A stretch of DNA of 64,000 bases from Lathyrus oleraceus (GCF_024323335.1 NC_066579.1:127928854-127992853), one strand, 5' to 3'. Shown: positions 1-10,636, counted from the stretch's first letter. Made by a program: numbers and translations. Notes: generated by a model from the sequence alone, not told the origin.

Positions 1-1021
1 ATCCTTGATCGAGTAAGAACTTGCTTAGTCTCTCATACCAAGCTCTAGGAGCTTGTTTGAGGCCATACAAAGCCCTTTTCAGTTTATAAACATGATCAGG
101 ATATTCATGGGATTCGAAACCCGGAGGTTGTGCGACGTAAACTTCTTCATTTATGTGACCGTTAAGGAAAGCGCTCTTAACATCCATTTGGAATAGCTTA
201 AAATCCTTTGCATAAGCGAAGGCAAGGAGAAGGCGTATAGCCTCGAGTCGGGCAACCGGCGCATAAGTTTCCTCATAGTCGATGCCTTCCTCTTGGTTAT
301 ACCCTTGCGCGACTAAACGCGCCTTATTACGGGTTATTACCCCGTTTTCGTCCAGCTTGTTCCTAAACACCCATCGGGTGCCGATTACTCGATGATCTCG
401 CGGAGGAGGGACAAGGTCCCAAACCTCATTTCTGGTGAACTGATTAAGTTCCTCCTGCATTGATAAAAACCAGTGTTCATCGAGTAGGGCTTCTTTAGGG
501 TTTTTAGGTTCCATCTGTGAAACGAAAGCGAAGTGATAACAGAAATTACTTAGCTTAGATCGAGTTGTTACACCCTTTGAGATATCTCCGATAATGTTGT
601 CGATTGGATGGTCTTTGGAAGACTTCCAAGCTTGAGGAAGATCATCGTTTGAAGGCGGATGGTCTACCTTGGTTTCATCATGGTGTACATCTTTGTCCTC
701 CTCAATTTTGACTATGTCGGGTTGATCAATCCCCGGCTCGCCACCTTTGAGTATGTCTTCGGTAGATGTACCTGCACCATGAAAAACACTACCCTTTCCG
801 ACGTTTCTCGGATTGGATTCATCAAAAGTAACGTGTACAGACTCTTCTACAGTAAGTAATCGCTTGTTGTATATTCTATATGCTTTGCTAGATTGAGAGT
901 ATCCGAGGAAGATACCTTCGTCGGCCTTGGAATCGAATTTCCCTAAGTTTTCCTTTCCATTGTTCAATACAAAACATTTGCAACCAAAGACATGTAGGTG
1001 AGAAACATTTGGCTTTCGCCC
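1..1021 (-). pseudogene. copia-1 pol, C-terminal part: end of integrase and reverse transcriptase (partial)
   Basis: The minus strand is open from about 1020 to the window edge in a frame different from the integrase ORF. It starts with the integrase C-terminal segment (a HLHVFGCKCFVLN-type motif) and a low-complexity linker at about 540-900. The RVT_2 reverse transcriptase begins near 430 (WDLVPPP, then GTRWVFRNK, then ARLVAQGY). The MDVKSAFLNG and LYGLKQAPRAWY motifs are readable. The YVDD active site would lie just left of position 1. The frame change is in a run of five T at 1022-1026 (A on the coding strand), consistent with one extra base. Without it pol would read through. It copies the element's RNA into cDNA in the related active elements. 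Confidence 0.85.
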
Positions 1022-2038
1022 TTTTTAAAAGTTCATACGGTGTTTTGTTTAGAATGGGGCGAATGAGCACCCTATTCAAAACGTAACAAGCCGTACTAAT
1101 GGCGTCAGCCCAAAAATATTTTGGTAAGCCACTTTCATTGATCATTGTTCTTCCCAATTCTTCCAAAATTCGATTTTTGCGCTCCACAACCCCATTTTGT
1201 TGAGGAGTACGTGGAGCGGAGAAGTTATGATCAATACCATGGTTACCGCAATATTCTTCAAATAAGTGATTTTCAAACTCACCTCCATGATCGCTTCTAA
1301 TTGCAACAATGTTTGTATTTAGTTTATTTTGGGAAAGCTTAGCAAATCGTTCAAAGGCGGCGAATGTGTCACTCTTACTTACTAAGAAAATAGTCCAACA
1401 AAATCGAGAATAGTCGTCTACTATTACGAAACCGTAATAGTTTCCTCCTAGACTTTTAATCCTAGATGGCCCAAATAAATCCATATGGAGAAGCTCGAGA
1501 GGTCTCGTTGTTGAAACGATATTTTTGGATTTAAATGAGATCCTCGTTTGCTTCCCCTTTTGACAAGCATCACAAAGGTGATCCTTGGTGAACTTAATTT
1601 TGGGGAGACCTAGGACTAGATCTTTTGAGACTACTTTGTTAAGTAAGTCAAAGTTAACATGTGCTAAACGCCTATGCCATAACCATGAATCTTCACTCAT
1701 TGTTACAAGGCATTTATCACTTGTTAACGATACTTCATTTAAGTCAAGCATATAGACATTGTTCACACGAAGACCATTAAACATACTCTTCTTATCATCA
1801 TTATGTACAATTTTGCAACAATCTTTTGAAAACGATACATTGTATCCTTTGTCACATAATTGACTGATGCTAAGTAGATTGTGTTTAAGACCTTCGACAA
1901 GCAACACATCAGAAATAGTAGTAGAGGAGGGATTACCTACACTACCTTTACCAAGTATTGCTCCACGGTTGTTATCACCATAAGTTACATATCCCTTCTT
2001 CTTAGCCACAAAGTCAATGAAGAGAGATATGTCACCTA
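1022..2038 (-). pseudogene. copia-1 pol: protease tail, GAG-pre-integrase and integrase core
   Basis: The open frame runs from the hAT border toward lower coordinates. Residues just inside the border (GDISLFIDF, then YGDNNRGAILGKG) are the segment that follows the copia protease active site. The GAG-pre-integrase domain has the zinc-binding H-H-C-C pattern (WLWHRRLAH, then CDACQKGK). The integrase core has all three catalytic acidic residues in view: D in HMDLFGP, D in RSDHGGEF, and E in NGVVERKNR. The apparent start codon at 2051 lies in the hAT inverted repeat and is not real. The frame breaks at 1021-1026, after the KTPYELL motif. In the family this enzyme inserts cDNA into the genome. Confidence 0.88.
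2031..2038. repeat. hAT target-site duplication, left copy
   Basis: GTCACCTA directly left of the hAT inverted repeat, matching GTCACCTG on the right side at 7 of 8 positions. Eight bases is the duplication length made by hAT transposases. Both copies lie in copia-1 protease coding sequence. Confidence 0.88.
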
Positions 2039-2050
2039 TAGGGGTGTGCA
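2039..2050. repeat. hAT terminal inverted repeat, left
   Basis: TAGGGGTGTGCA, an exact inverted match to the right terminus. The TAGGGGTG start is typical of plant hAT elements. Confidence 0.93.
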
Positions 2051-2996
2051 TGGCTCAAAACCATAACCAAATTGAACCAAATATATGGATCAGTTTGGTT
2101 TTTAAAACCACTTTGATAAAACCGATTTATATTTTTAAAATCGGTTTATGTTTGGATCGGTTTGGTTAATAACCGGTTTGTACTAAAAAAATTAATTTTT
2201 GTTTGAATAAATTTTAAAACCAAATTTCCCTCAAATTTAATTTTCATTCCAACAACTTCTTAACTCTATCCAATCGCTCTTGAAGTCAATCACTATTTTT
2301 AAATTTCAATCGGAAAAATCAAAATTAAGTAATTACCTATAAGATAGAAAAAAAAATCAATTTTAAAAAAAGAGTTTTAAATCGGTATTTTTCAAACCAG
2401 TTTTTTATTTTCTTTAAAAAAACAGTTTTATAAGAAAAACAATTTAAAAAAATTATAAAAAATAAATCAGGTTTAAAAAAAATAATTTATGAGACCCGTG
2501 TAGGGGGCAAACTATTGCTGTGAAGATGCAAAGAGCCTTTTCTATTTGTTTCAGTGACTTCCATTTTTTTGGTTGCAGAGAAGAGAAGGTTAGAGGGTGA
2601 GTTTGTTTCAAATTTTGAGTTTTTGTTGTTTTGTCACTCCATTTATATAGCAAACAAAGCAACCAATTAAAGGAGACAAGAAGAATATTTGTGTTATTAA
2701 TTTATGTTACCAATTTCTAAACAAACAGATTTAGATAGAAATAGATAAGAATCTCTTGAGTGTTAGTCTAATTAAAGCAAAAGATTTGTTAGTAGCAACA
2801 AAAAAGTGATTTGCACATAACAGAAAATTGTTTGCTTACATTCTAAATTATAATTTTTCTGTGTATATAAAAACACTGTATGCATGGTTAATCTAAAATG
2901 AAGAATGATCTTCCAATCAAATTGATGATGTTGAGAAAAGGCTTTCCATCCTTGTTTTCATCTCTTCATTCCATCCTTGTTTTCATCTCTTCACTT

Positions 2997-5437
2997 CTAG
3001 TTCCATAAGCAATTAATCAGCTTCTTCTACAATAAACTTAATGCTGCATAAAATAAAATGAAATTACAAGAATGTTAGCATATTCAAAAGTGAAAAACAG
3101 TGAAATTGCAAGTCTATTTTACATTTTAAGACATGGACGAGCCGATTTCTAAGACCATGTCTCGAACAAAATCTAACTCAAACTCATTATCTCAAAAAAA
3201 ATATATTCAAGTTAAGGAGCCTAGTTTAAAGTACAAAAATATGAGACCCGTGTAAGGGAAGATTCAGTAACACATTAAGTCAAAACAAATCACAAATTTT
3301 AGAATTCTTTACCGTTAAATCATCTTCGAGTGTAACAGAAGTTGAAGAGGTTGAACAACTAGCACCATCTTCCGTATAAAGTAATTCTACAAAACATATA
3401 AAGAGATTTCATTATACCTCAAGTATAATAAATAATAATACATTAGCGAATATACTTAGTTATCATACCTTGCTCAAATCTCTCAAGAATATCAAAATCT
3501 TCATTTGTAATCAAAGAGGAAGATGTTCCTTTGAGCCAATCTTGGGTGCATATCAACGCTTCGACTGTTGTAGGTGTTAATGAGCTGCGATATGGATCAA
3601 GCATCCTTTCTCCTGTACTGAATGCAGATTCAGAAGCCACTGTGCTTATAGGTATAGCCAGCATGTCTCTTGCAATGTTTGAAAGGATGGGATATCGGCC
3701 AGAGTTCACTTTCCACCACTCTAGAACATTTATCTCCATGTTATGCTCTAACTTCTCTCCAAGATAAGTAGTTAACTCATTATCCGCATTGTCACACCCT
3801 TCTGAAATATAGAACTCGGCAGTTCCATAAGGATCACTAACACCACCAAAAACTTGCAACTCATCTGAATTACCTTGAGGAGACATAAATCCAACACGAT
3901 ATTCCTCATAAATAGATTTCAAGCTAGACTCTAAATTTGCTTTCAAGGCGTCAGCATCATCCTTATTATAATATCGCCTTACCATCCAATCGACCAATCT
4001 AATCTTGCGCCTAGGGTCGAATACTAGAGCAATCAACAACAACATGTTAAGCTTCTCATGATTTCCCCAATATTTATCATATTTCTTCTTCATTTTTTGA
4101 GCTACTGAACGTAGATGCTCATCTTCAGACGCACACATATCCCCAATGCTCTTTCCAATACCCAGGATCTCAAACATATAAATATTGCTTGTCAAATAAG
4201 ATGACCCCGATATATGTAAGGTAGCATCATAAAATAACTTCAAGAATGGGATGATTAAGTTAATATGCTTCCAATCTTCTTCTGTCGGAACACCTTTCCC
4301 CTTCTTTGTCAACTCATTCACATACTTTTTATCTCGAAAACTTAATTCTTCAAAGGTCCTCTCATGTTTTGATGCGGATACTAACATCAAGTATGTTGAG
4401 TTCCAACGAGTCTCAACATCTAGCCAAACTAAACCTTTATAATCCATGCTTTCCTCATCAATACATGCCTTGAATTTAGCAAGCCTCGCAGGAGAAGATC
4501 TAACATATCACACAGCATGACGGATTCTACCAATAGAGCCATCAATGTCTTTCAAACCTTCTTTCACAACTAAATTCAATATATGCGCACAACACCGCAT
4601 ATGAAAATGATTTCCACTCATAACTAAACTATTCCTAGACAAAAGCCTTCTCTTGAGACGCTCAACCCCAACATCATTAGATGAAGCATTATCAACTGTC
4701 AAACTAAGCACACGGTTTAACCCCCAACTGTTCAAGCACATCTCCATTGTTGCACAAATAGCATCCCCTGTATGACTTGTGACTTGACAAAAAGTTAAAA
4801 TCTTCTTATGTAAGTGCCAATTATTGTCAATGAAATGGGCTGTCACACACATATAACTCAACTTTTGACAAGAAGAAGTCCACATATCAGTAGTGAGACA
4901 AACTCTTCGACAATTCAGAGAGAGAAAATTTTTCAAAATCATTCTTTCACTATCCCATAGTTTCAAGACATCACGCGCTAGTGTTGTGCGTGAACAAATC
5001 TGAAATCTTGGTGATGCGAGACTCATAAATTCATGAAAAGACTCATGTTCAACCTTCCGAAAAGGAATCTCCATGTTTATGAACATCTTAACCATTGCTC
5101 TTCTAATGGCTTCTTGGTCAAACTTGACAATTAAAGGAGAGCCAACATGTTCTTCAACACTTGTCGTAGAAGATAATGTCCTTTGCCTCTTGTAAACAAG
5201 GCATCTCGATACATGAGCATGCATGGAACTAGTTCCATTATTATACTTAATTTTCGTGTCACAGTATTTGCACGAAGCTTTTTGTTCTTCTTCCGACGAT
5301 ACAATGAAATGCTTCCAAACCTCTGAACGATTCCTTCGCTTCTTAGTGTGAGGAAGTGGCATTTCATTAGAGATTGTAGGTGGAGGGGTTGAAACTGTAT
5401 TCTCGGATGTTGCATAAGTTGTACCAACATTAGTCAT
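2997..5437 (-). pseudogene. hAT transposase (BED zinc finger, RICESLEEPER-like), one internal stop
   Basis: Three exons fit: 3469-5437, 3313-3386 and 2997-3026, with GT-AG introns of 82 and 286 nt. Joined they give 691 codons including the stop, in one frame apart from a TGA at 4508-4510 (codon 310). The start at 5437 is preferred over 5485 because an acceptor (TTTTTAACAG) lies 7 nt upstream of it. The BED finger shows C56, C59, H75 and C79. RNase-H-fold acidic residues are visible in LTTDMWTS, in LTVDNASSND and, near the C terminus, in ASESAFSTGER within the hAT dimerisation domain. In active relatives this protein binds the element ends and performs cut-and-paste transposition. The TGA stands where relatives usually have Lys or Arg, so CGA to TGA is likely. 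The last exon is the least certain part. Confidence 0.85.
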
Positions 5438-5562
5438 CTTGATTCTGTTAAAAATAGGAAAACAAATTATGATAAAAAAACACAATAAAAAATCTGATAT
5501 GAATATGACATTTCCTTATTCAATTGGTATGTATGATGCATTACTTTTTCACAAGATTCTAC

Positions 5563-5603
5563 AGCTGACTTATTTCTGATATGGGCCCTTTCACTATTTA
5601 GAA
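5563..5603 (+). repeat. 41-bp direct repeat, copy 1
   Basis: Exact direct match to 6264-6304, 701 bp apart. Copy 2 ends 77 bp before the captured exon. Such exact long direct repeats inside a hAT are consistent with slipped or template-switched gap repair. Confidence 0.85.
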
Positions 5604-6263
5604 CAATTAGAATAACAACATTTCATAATTTTCATTTAATTGAATCAGAGCCTAATATAAATTTAATTTACACAAACTTCTAATAGATTTGACTGCATAA
5701 CAAAGTTTCATCCAACATGGCAATGCATTTCCAATTAACAGAACAACAATTAACTAATAACTAGCAATAGGCAAAAACAGAATGTTGCAGCCATAACATG
5801 ATTTCAATCCAAGCATATCATTCAGCAGTAACAAACTAACAGTCTGAGCATTTTTCACAAAAATTGACTTTTTCCCAACTAAACATTTCTTTTCAATAAC
5901 AAAGGTGGCACAACTCATCTTCACCTGATAACTGAGATTAAACTGAAAACATTCTAACTAATAACTGAAATCTAAAATCACTAACTTCTAAACTAATTTC
6001 CAACTAACATATAAACTCTAACAAACTATTGAATTTCTAACTGATAAGTGAATTTCAGGATGAACTTCATGTGAGTTTCGCAATAGAATAAGGGTCCAAT
6101 CATTGTTCATCACTCTTCATCCAGTCACAATTCACGGAAAAAATTACAGCACAAATCAAACACTCCACTCTCAATCTCTCTCAGCAACTCTCAGAGAATC
6201 CCCTCAATTTTCAAAACCTCGCCGCATTTCTCACAACCATTCATCACAAAATCAAGATTATAT

Positions 6264-6304
6264 AGCTGACTTATTTCTGATATGGGCCCTTTCACTATTT
6301 AGAA
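6264..6304 (+). repeat. 41-bp direct repeat, copy 2
   Basis: Second exact copy of the 5563-5603 segment (both contain ATGGGCCCTTTCACT). The captured exon's upstream intron-like sequence starts directly after it. Confidence 0.85.
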
Positions 6305-6381
6305 TCATGCAGTTCACAGCTGTAAAGACAAAAGCTATTAGTTAATTGCTCAATGTGATTGATTTGTATTCTCTCTTGTAG

Positions 6382-6464
6382 TTTGTCTGGATGGATCTTT
6401 ACCGGCTTACCACTTCCATCGCGGATACGGTTCAGGATCAAACAGTTGGTTGATACATCTAGAG
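6382..6464 (+). pseudogene. captured exon of a pectin acetylesterase-like host gene (fragment)
   Basis: This 83-bp stretch is framed by a good acceptor (TTCTCTCTTGTAG ending at 6381) and donor (GTATGT at 6465). With the phase-1 start that the acceptor implies, it reads (V)[18 protein letters not shown], then NSWLIHLE. That is the conserved N-terminal block of plant pectin acetylesterases (PAE family), in which the next exon begins with the GGGW motif. In the family the enzyme removes acetyl groups from cell-wall pectin. I see no further PAE exons within the hAT. It is antisense to the transposase, inside its predicted leader intron. The family call is from memory of the motif; the fragment alone cannot be an active enzyme. 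Confidence 0.8.
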
Positions 6465-7253
6465 GTATGTAATTGCTATGTTTTGCCAGGATGACGTGTG
6501 AAATATGAAGCGTTAGTACTAATGAATAGAAATAAGTTCCTTCAGCACCTAATCTTATAATTACCATTTCTTAAGTCTTCATCATGAAATCTAAAGTTAG
6601 CATAAAAGTATGATGCTAAGGATTCCATCCAGAAATGTCTGGGGTAATGAAATTGCCAAATGATCCTTCTTTCACTATAGAATCTTTTTATGAACCACTA
6701 CATATTAGATGTGATACTTCCGTACAATATAATGAGAAAAGTAACTCCATGACTAAGTTTTAGAAAAAAAACACCTAATGTTACAAGTACAAAACAACAC
6801 TTACGCAGTACTAATCATCTACAGCAAAGTTACTAAACTAAACTAAAAAAAGAAGTAACTGCAATGCAGACATAAATCAAAAGCAAACCCGACGATGTAA
6901 CCACATTACATGATATATCCGGCAAATTCTGAGATTTACACCCTCATCCCTCAAAAAATGTGGAATAAGCATAAAGTTTAAGATACTAAAAAAATAGTAT
7001 CTAATGATAACTAATCTCAATTTTTAACAAGATATTAATGATAATTATGAAGCCAATGGAATATCAAAATCAATATCACCATCAAACTAAATGCAATTGA
7101 GCCTAACTTTCTTGGTCAGTGTCTGCTTCAGAAAAACACAAAGCACCAGTTCAAAATACCACCAGAAACAACTTCAAAGCAGACATTATTTGACGACATA
7201 AAAGTCTATCATAATTAGTAGGAGCTTATCTAGATGGCAACACTCAAACTGTC

Positions 7254-7298
7254 CCTTTTTCCTAACAGATTTGATGGTTCATATCAGTATTTATCCAT
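7254..7298 (+). repeat. 45-bp direct repeat, copy 1
   Basis: Exact direct match to 7384-7428, spaced 130 bp, contained in the noncoding part of the hAT (both copies contain AACAGATTTGATGG). Confidence 0.85.
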
Positions 7299-7383
7299 AT
7301 CATTGCTGAACACGATTGTCTAATCAAATAAACAATGTTTGTAACAAACAAGTCAAAGAACGAAATGGTGGTCAGCTTTGAAA

Positions 7384-7428
7384 CCTTTTTCCTAACAGAT
7401 TTGATGGTTCATATCAGTATTTATCCAT
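7384..7428 (+). repeat. 45-bp direct repeat, copy 2
   Basis: Second copy of the 7254-7298 segment. The unit plus spacer suggests a slipped repair event rather than a functional tandem array. Confidence 0.85.
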
Positions 7429-8783
7429 TATTATTCGCGGAAGCTGATCTATATCTCGATTCTTGTTTGACGACAAAATAATTCTTTCGAATTTCAGCGT
7501 TGACGTATCTGGCCGGTGTAGTTTTAGGAAATGGAAGTGTATCTTCTACACTAGAAATTGTTTTTAAACAAGTTGAAGCATTCTCGCACCATATCACATT
7601 ATCTAAATTAATGTTCTTTTAGTTTTTGCTGGAAGATGCATCGTGCATAAAAGTTACCAGAAATACTCAACATCAATTAAAAGAAGCTTCAGTAATTATA
7701 GAACGTACCTGGGCTAGAGTTAAATCAAAAAAGCTAGAAGCATCACTATCTCTTCTCTGTACACATACACAAGACAGACTTCTACCAAGCTATGCTGCTG
7801 ATCCTGCCACAGCCTCCGCTGTAATGAAACAAAATTGCCTATCAATGACTACTCAAAGAGCTTTTACGCTACAAATTTCATCCTAAGTTAATAAAAAAGC
7901 AAGATTTGTTCAGTAAGCACTTATTTTATCCTTAACACACAGTTTCTTTATACTTCAGTTTCCCATGTAAAAACAGAAGCATCAGCTTATTTGAACCACA
8001 TTTTCATACCAAAAAGATGAATGCAAGTTTCTATAACTGGTTTTTTTCTAACAGTTTACATAATTTACATTTGATTTCAATTAAATCCACAAAAAAGGAT
8101 AAAAACAACAACAGAACAACAACAATGACTAAATTGTGTAAAAGCAGCCCAGTACATCATCTCCTTGAATTCAATTTCACAGCAAAGAAAGAAACTGTAA
8201 ATCACTTTGTTAATTTCCCAAACAATTTATGTGTTCCTAATCACATTAAGCTTAACCTATAAACCTCTCAAACAAAATAAACAAGCCAATTATAGATGAA
8301 TTTCGTGAACACCAGATCTAGAGGGATAAAAAAGTAAAATAAATTAATAATGGAATTGAAAGGAAAAGAAAAGTAGATATAAAAAATTCACCTACCAATG
8401 CAACTTAAAATAAATTCTGAGTTGCAAGTTGAAGGGTTTGAGAAGAAAGGGTTAGGGTAGGGATTTGGTAGAAGATACACCAGACAATCTTTGTTTCACG
8501 ATGCAGGTTTTGATGAGTTTAGAATTTGAAGAATGATGAAGAGAAAAAAAAGATGAAAAAAGTTTGGATTTTTGAGAATTAGGGATTCTGAAATTTGAGA
8601 ATTAGGGATTTGAAATGATTATTGAAAAATGGTAACCGTTTACCTGAACCGGTTTGTAATAATGGTTACCGGTTTTTTTTTAATTTGATAAATGGATCAC
8701 CAATTTCTAAATATAATTTTGGATTGGGTTTTAATGTTTGGATTAATTTGGATAGGAAATTGGTTCATGGTTATTGGTTATTT

Positions 8784-8795
8784 TGCACACCCCTA
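8784..8795. repeat. hAT terminal inverted repeat, right
   Basis: TGCACACCCCTA, the exact reverse complement of the left end. Confidence 0.93.
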
Positions 8796-8803
8796 GTCAC
8801 CTG
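8796..8803. repeat. hAT target-site duplication, right copy
   Basis: GTCACCTG immediately right of the inverted repeat, one mismatch from the left copy GTCACCTA. Confidence 0.88.
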
Positions 8804-8881
8804 ACATGTGCCTTGAGCATCCACTGTCGAGAAACCATCTTCTCTCGGTAGCCTCGAGGCATTGTACCTGTGACAAGATAA
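8796..8881 (-). pseudogene. copia-1 protease active-site segment
   Basis: On the minus strand this reads RRWFLDSGCSRHMSGD and stops at the hAT. D-S-G is the retropepsin catalytic triplet and the C..H pattern after it is typical of plant copia proteases. The frame joins the GAG-pre-integrase frame across the insertion through the GGT-GAC codons contained in the target duplication. It differs from the gag frame, which ends at a TGA at 8882-8884. So at least one frameshift separates gag and protease; the exact base cannot be fixed without relatives. In the family the protease processes Gag-Pol inside the virus-like particle. Confidence 0.82.
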
Positions 8882-10636
8882 TCAACAAGAGAAGGTACCC
8901 AATTGCTTATTGGGTCCTGAGTGGTGAGGAACGAAATGGTTGCATTTGGGCATCCATTGATAAATGCCTTTAGGAACTAAAAACCTCCTAAATCTACATT
9001 TGGCAATGGAATGACCTTTCTTGCAACAATAGAGACAAGAGAAAGTTGTATTTGGATTGCTTTTGCTATCTTCATCTTTTATAACATATTTATATTTTTG
9101 ATATGGATTAACCATACTTTTTCGAAAATTTGATTTGTCGATAGCAAAAGTAATCTTGGGCTCAAGAGCCTTGTCAAGTTTGGCTTTTAGGTTTCTTACT
9201 TCACTTTGCCAAATGTAACAAGTATCACACCCAAAGTTCATCATTCTACTTTTAAGATCCTCATAACTTGTTTTTGTGCTTTCCACTATAGAAGCCTTAA
9301 GTGCCTCAAGTTTCCTTTCGGATTGTTGAATTTTATGTTCAAAATGTGAAAAAATTTTCTTATTTGAGGCAAGTCTTTTAAAGGCCTCTTTCGCTTCATA
9401 GTGTAAAGTGTCAAAAGCAGTTTGCAATTCATGATGAGACATACTAGAGGAATTTTCATATTTAGCATGTCGTACCTGTTTCTTCTTGTTCTTTTGATGA
9501 GCAGAGAGACATAGATTTGCATTTTCATCTTCATCACTAGAGCTTTCATCATCGGAGGAGTCGCTATCGCTTTCCCAAGCGATGTATGCTCTCCTTGGCT
9601 TTGATGGTTTCTTGTGTGATTTGTATGAGTCTTTTTCTTTTGTCTTTTTGTTCATTGGACAGTCCGGTTTGTAGTGACCCGGCTTTCCACACTTATAGCA
9701 CGACCCTCTAGTTGTTTTTCCTTTTGAGTCATCATTTTTGGAGAACCTAGATTGCTTCCGGAAGTTTACCAAGTTCTTCTCGGAATGTTGGATGCCGTTC
9801 TTTCTCACGTAACGGTTGTAGCGTTTGACGAACAGCCCCATATCTTCACTCTTGTCCTCTTCTTCTTCGTCACTCGATGAATAATCACTTTGCTCTTTTG
9901 CTTGAGACTTTGAGGAGGAAGTCTTTAGAGCTATTGATTTCTTTTCACTCACCTTTGCTTTGTCTTTCTTTTCTTTCCTTTCGTGTTGTTCCAAGCTTAA
10001 GAGAACTTGTTCGTGCTCTTGTAGTTTACCGAACAATGTTGTCAAGTCCAATGTGGTAAGATCATTTGCCTCTTTGATGGCGGTCACTTTCGGCTGCCAT
10101 TCCCTGTTAAGACATCTTAAGATCTTATTAGTAGCAACATCATTGGAAATAGGTTTACCTAGTGAATGTAATCGATTGATTAGATGAGTGAATCTCTTTT
10201 GCATGTCGGCAATGGTTTCCCCTTGCTCCATGAAAAAGAGATCAAACTCTTGTGTTAGTGTATTGATTCTAGCCAATTTAACATCGTTCGTCCCCTCATG
10301 GGCAATTTGAAGTGAATCCCACATGGCCTTAGCAGTAGGGCAATGGGATACACGATAGTATTCGTCTACACCTAATGAGGAGATTAGGATATTTTTGGCT
10401 TTCCAATCATAGTTGTATTTCTTTTCATCATCATCGGTCCATTGTGCTTCGGGCTTAGGCACTATTTCATTATTCTCATTGGTCATGGTTATTTCAATTG
10501 GACCATTGAGAATAACATTCCATATTTTTCTATCTATGGAATTTATGTGCACCCGCATACAGTCTTTCCAATAACTATAATTTTCACCATTGAAAACGGG
10601 AGCTCTATTGTAAGCCCCTTTAGGTTCGTTAGCCAT
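8882..10636 (-). CDS. copia-1 Gag, 584 aa, two CCHC zinc knuckles
   Basis: The start at 10636 is 41 bp downstream of the PBS and opens MANEPKGAYNRAPVFNGENY, the usual start of plant copia Gag. A UBN2/gag-polypeptide domain occupies about residues 60-220. Acidic, Ser-rich and Lys-rich linkers follow. The first knuckle is CYKCGKPGHYKPDC (about 310-323). A helical stretch lies near 430-480, and a second knuckle, CLYCCKKGHSIAKC, near 532-546. Gag forms the cytoplasmic virus-like particle and packages element RNA. The ORF is intact up to the frameshift before the protease. Two knuckles and a length near 580 aa fit the SIRE/Maximus lineage better than short-Gag copia lineages (inference). Confidence 0.85.
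   Translation of the reverse strand: MANEPKGAYNRAPVFNGENYSYWKDCMRVHINSIDRKIWNVILNGPIEITMTNENNEIVPKPEAQWTDDDEKKYNYDWKAKNILISSLGVDEYYRVSHCPTAKAMWDSLQIAHEGTNDVKLARINTLTQEFDLFFMEQGETIADMQKRFTHLINRLHSLGKPISNDVATNKILRCLNREWQPKVTAIKEANDLTTLDLTTLFGKLQEHEQVLLSLEQHERKEKKDKAKVSEKKSIALKTSSSKSQAKEQSDYSSSDEEEEDKSEDMGLFVKRYNRYVRKNGIQHSEKNLVNFRKQSRFSKNDDSKGKTTRGSCYKCGKPGHYKPDCPMNKKTKEKDSYKSHKKPSKPRRAYIAWESDSDSSDDESSSDEDENANLCLSAHQKNKKKQVRHAKYENSSSMSHHELQTAFDTLHYEAKEAFKRLASNKKIFSHFEHKIQQSERKLEALKASIVESTKTSYEDLKSRMMNFGCDTCYIWQSEVRNLKAKLDKALEPKITFAIDKSNFRKSMVNPYQKYKYVIKDEDSKSNPNTTFSCLYCCKKGHSIAKCRFRRFLVPKGIYQWMPKCNHFVPHHSGPNKQLGTFSC

Larger units (their letters stand above)
5445..8395 (-). other. predicted 5'-leader intron of the hAT transposase
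   Basis: A donor (CATTG|GTAGGTG on the minus strand, GT at 8395-8394) and an acceptor (TTTTTAACAG ending at 5445, just before the start codon) would join a short untranslated exon (somewhere in 8396-8560) to the coding exon. The 2.95-kb interval has no transposase coding sequence. It contains the captured exon (6382-6464) and two pairs of direct repeats, and is otherwise AT-rich without recognisable genes. The splice prediction is by eye and untested. Confidence 0.5.
2039..8795 (-). mobile_element. hAT-superfamily DNA transposon (Ac/RICESLEEPER type) carrying a captured host exon
   Basis: The termini are perfect 12-bp inverted repeats, TAGGGGTGTGCA at 2039-2050 and its complement at 8784-8795, flanked by 8-bp duplications. 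Beyond the terminal repeats both ends are rich in subterminal AACCGG/CCGGTT and GGTTTGG motifs (2085-2180 and 8620-8780), the usual arrangement for hAT transposase binding. The 6757-bp body encodes a BED-finger transposase on the minus strand (2997-5437), a predicted 2.95-kb leader intron, and a plus-strand pectin acetylesterase-like exon at 6382-6464. It interrupts the copia-1 protease, so it is the younger of the two. One in-frame TGA in the transposase argues against autonomy. Confidence 0.93.

Noticed and set aside
6103..6345. 80-codon plus ORF upstream of the captured exon as first exon of the captured gene
   Set aside because: It reads like a C/T-rich leader, has no PAE similarity, and runs through the 41-bp direct repeat; no donor joins it clearly to 6382.
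7437..7610. Open minus-strand stretch (CENASTCLKTISSVEDTLP...) and the overlapping plus ORF 7626-7886 in the hAT
   Set aside because: No family recognised, both strands are open in places, and no splice context as clear as that of the PAE exon; could be another captured fragment but not supportable.
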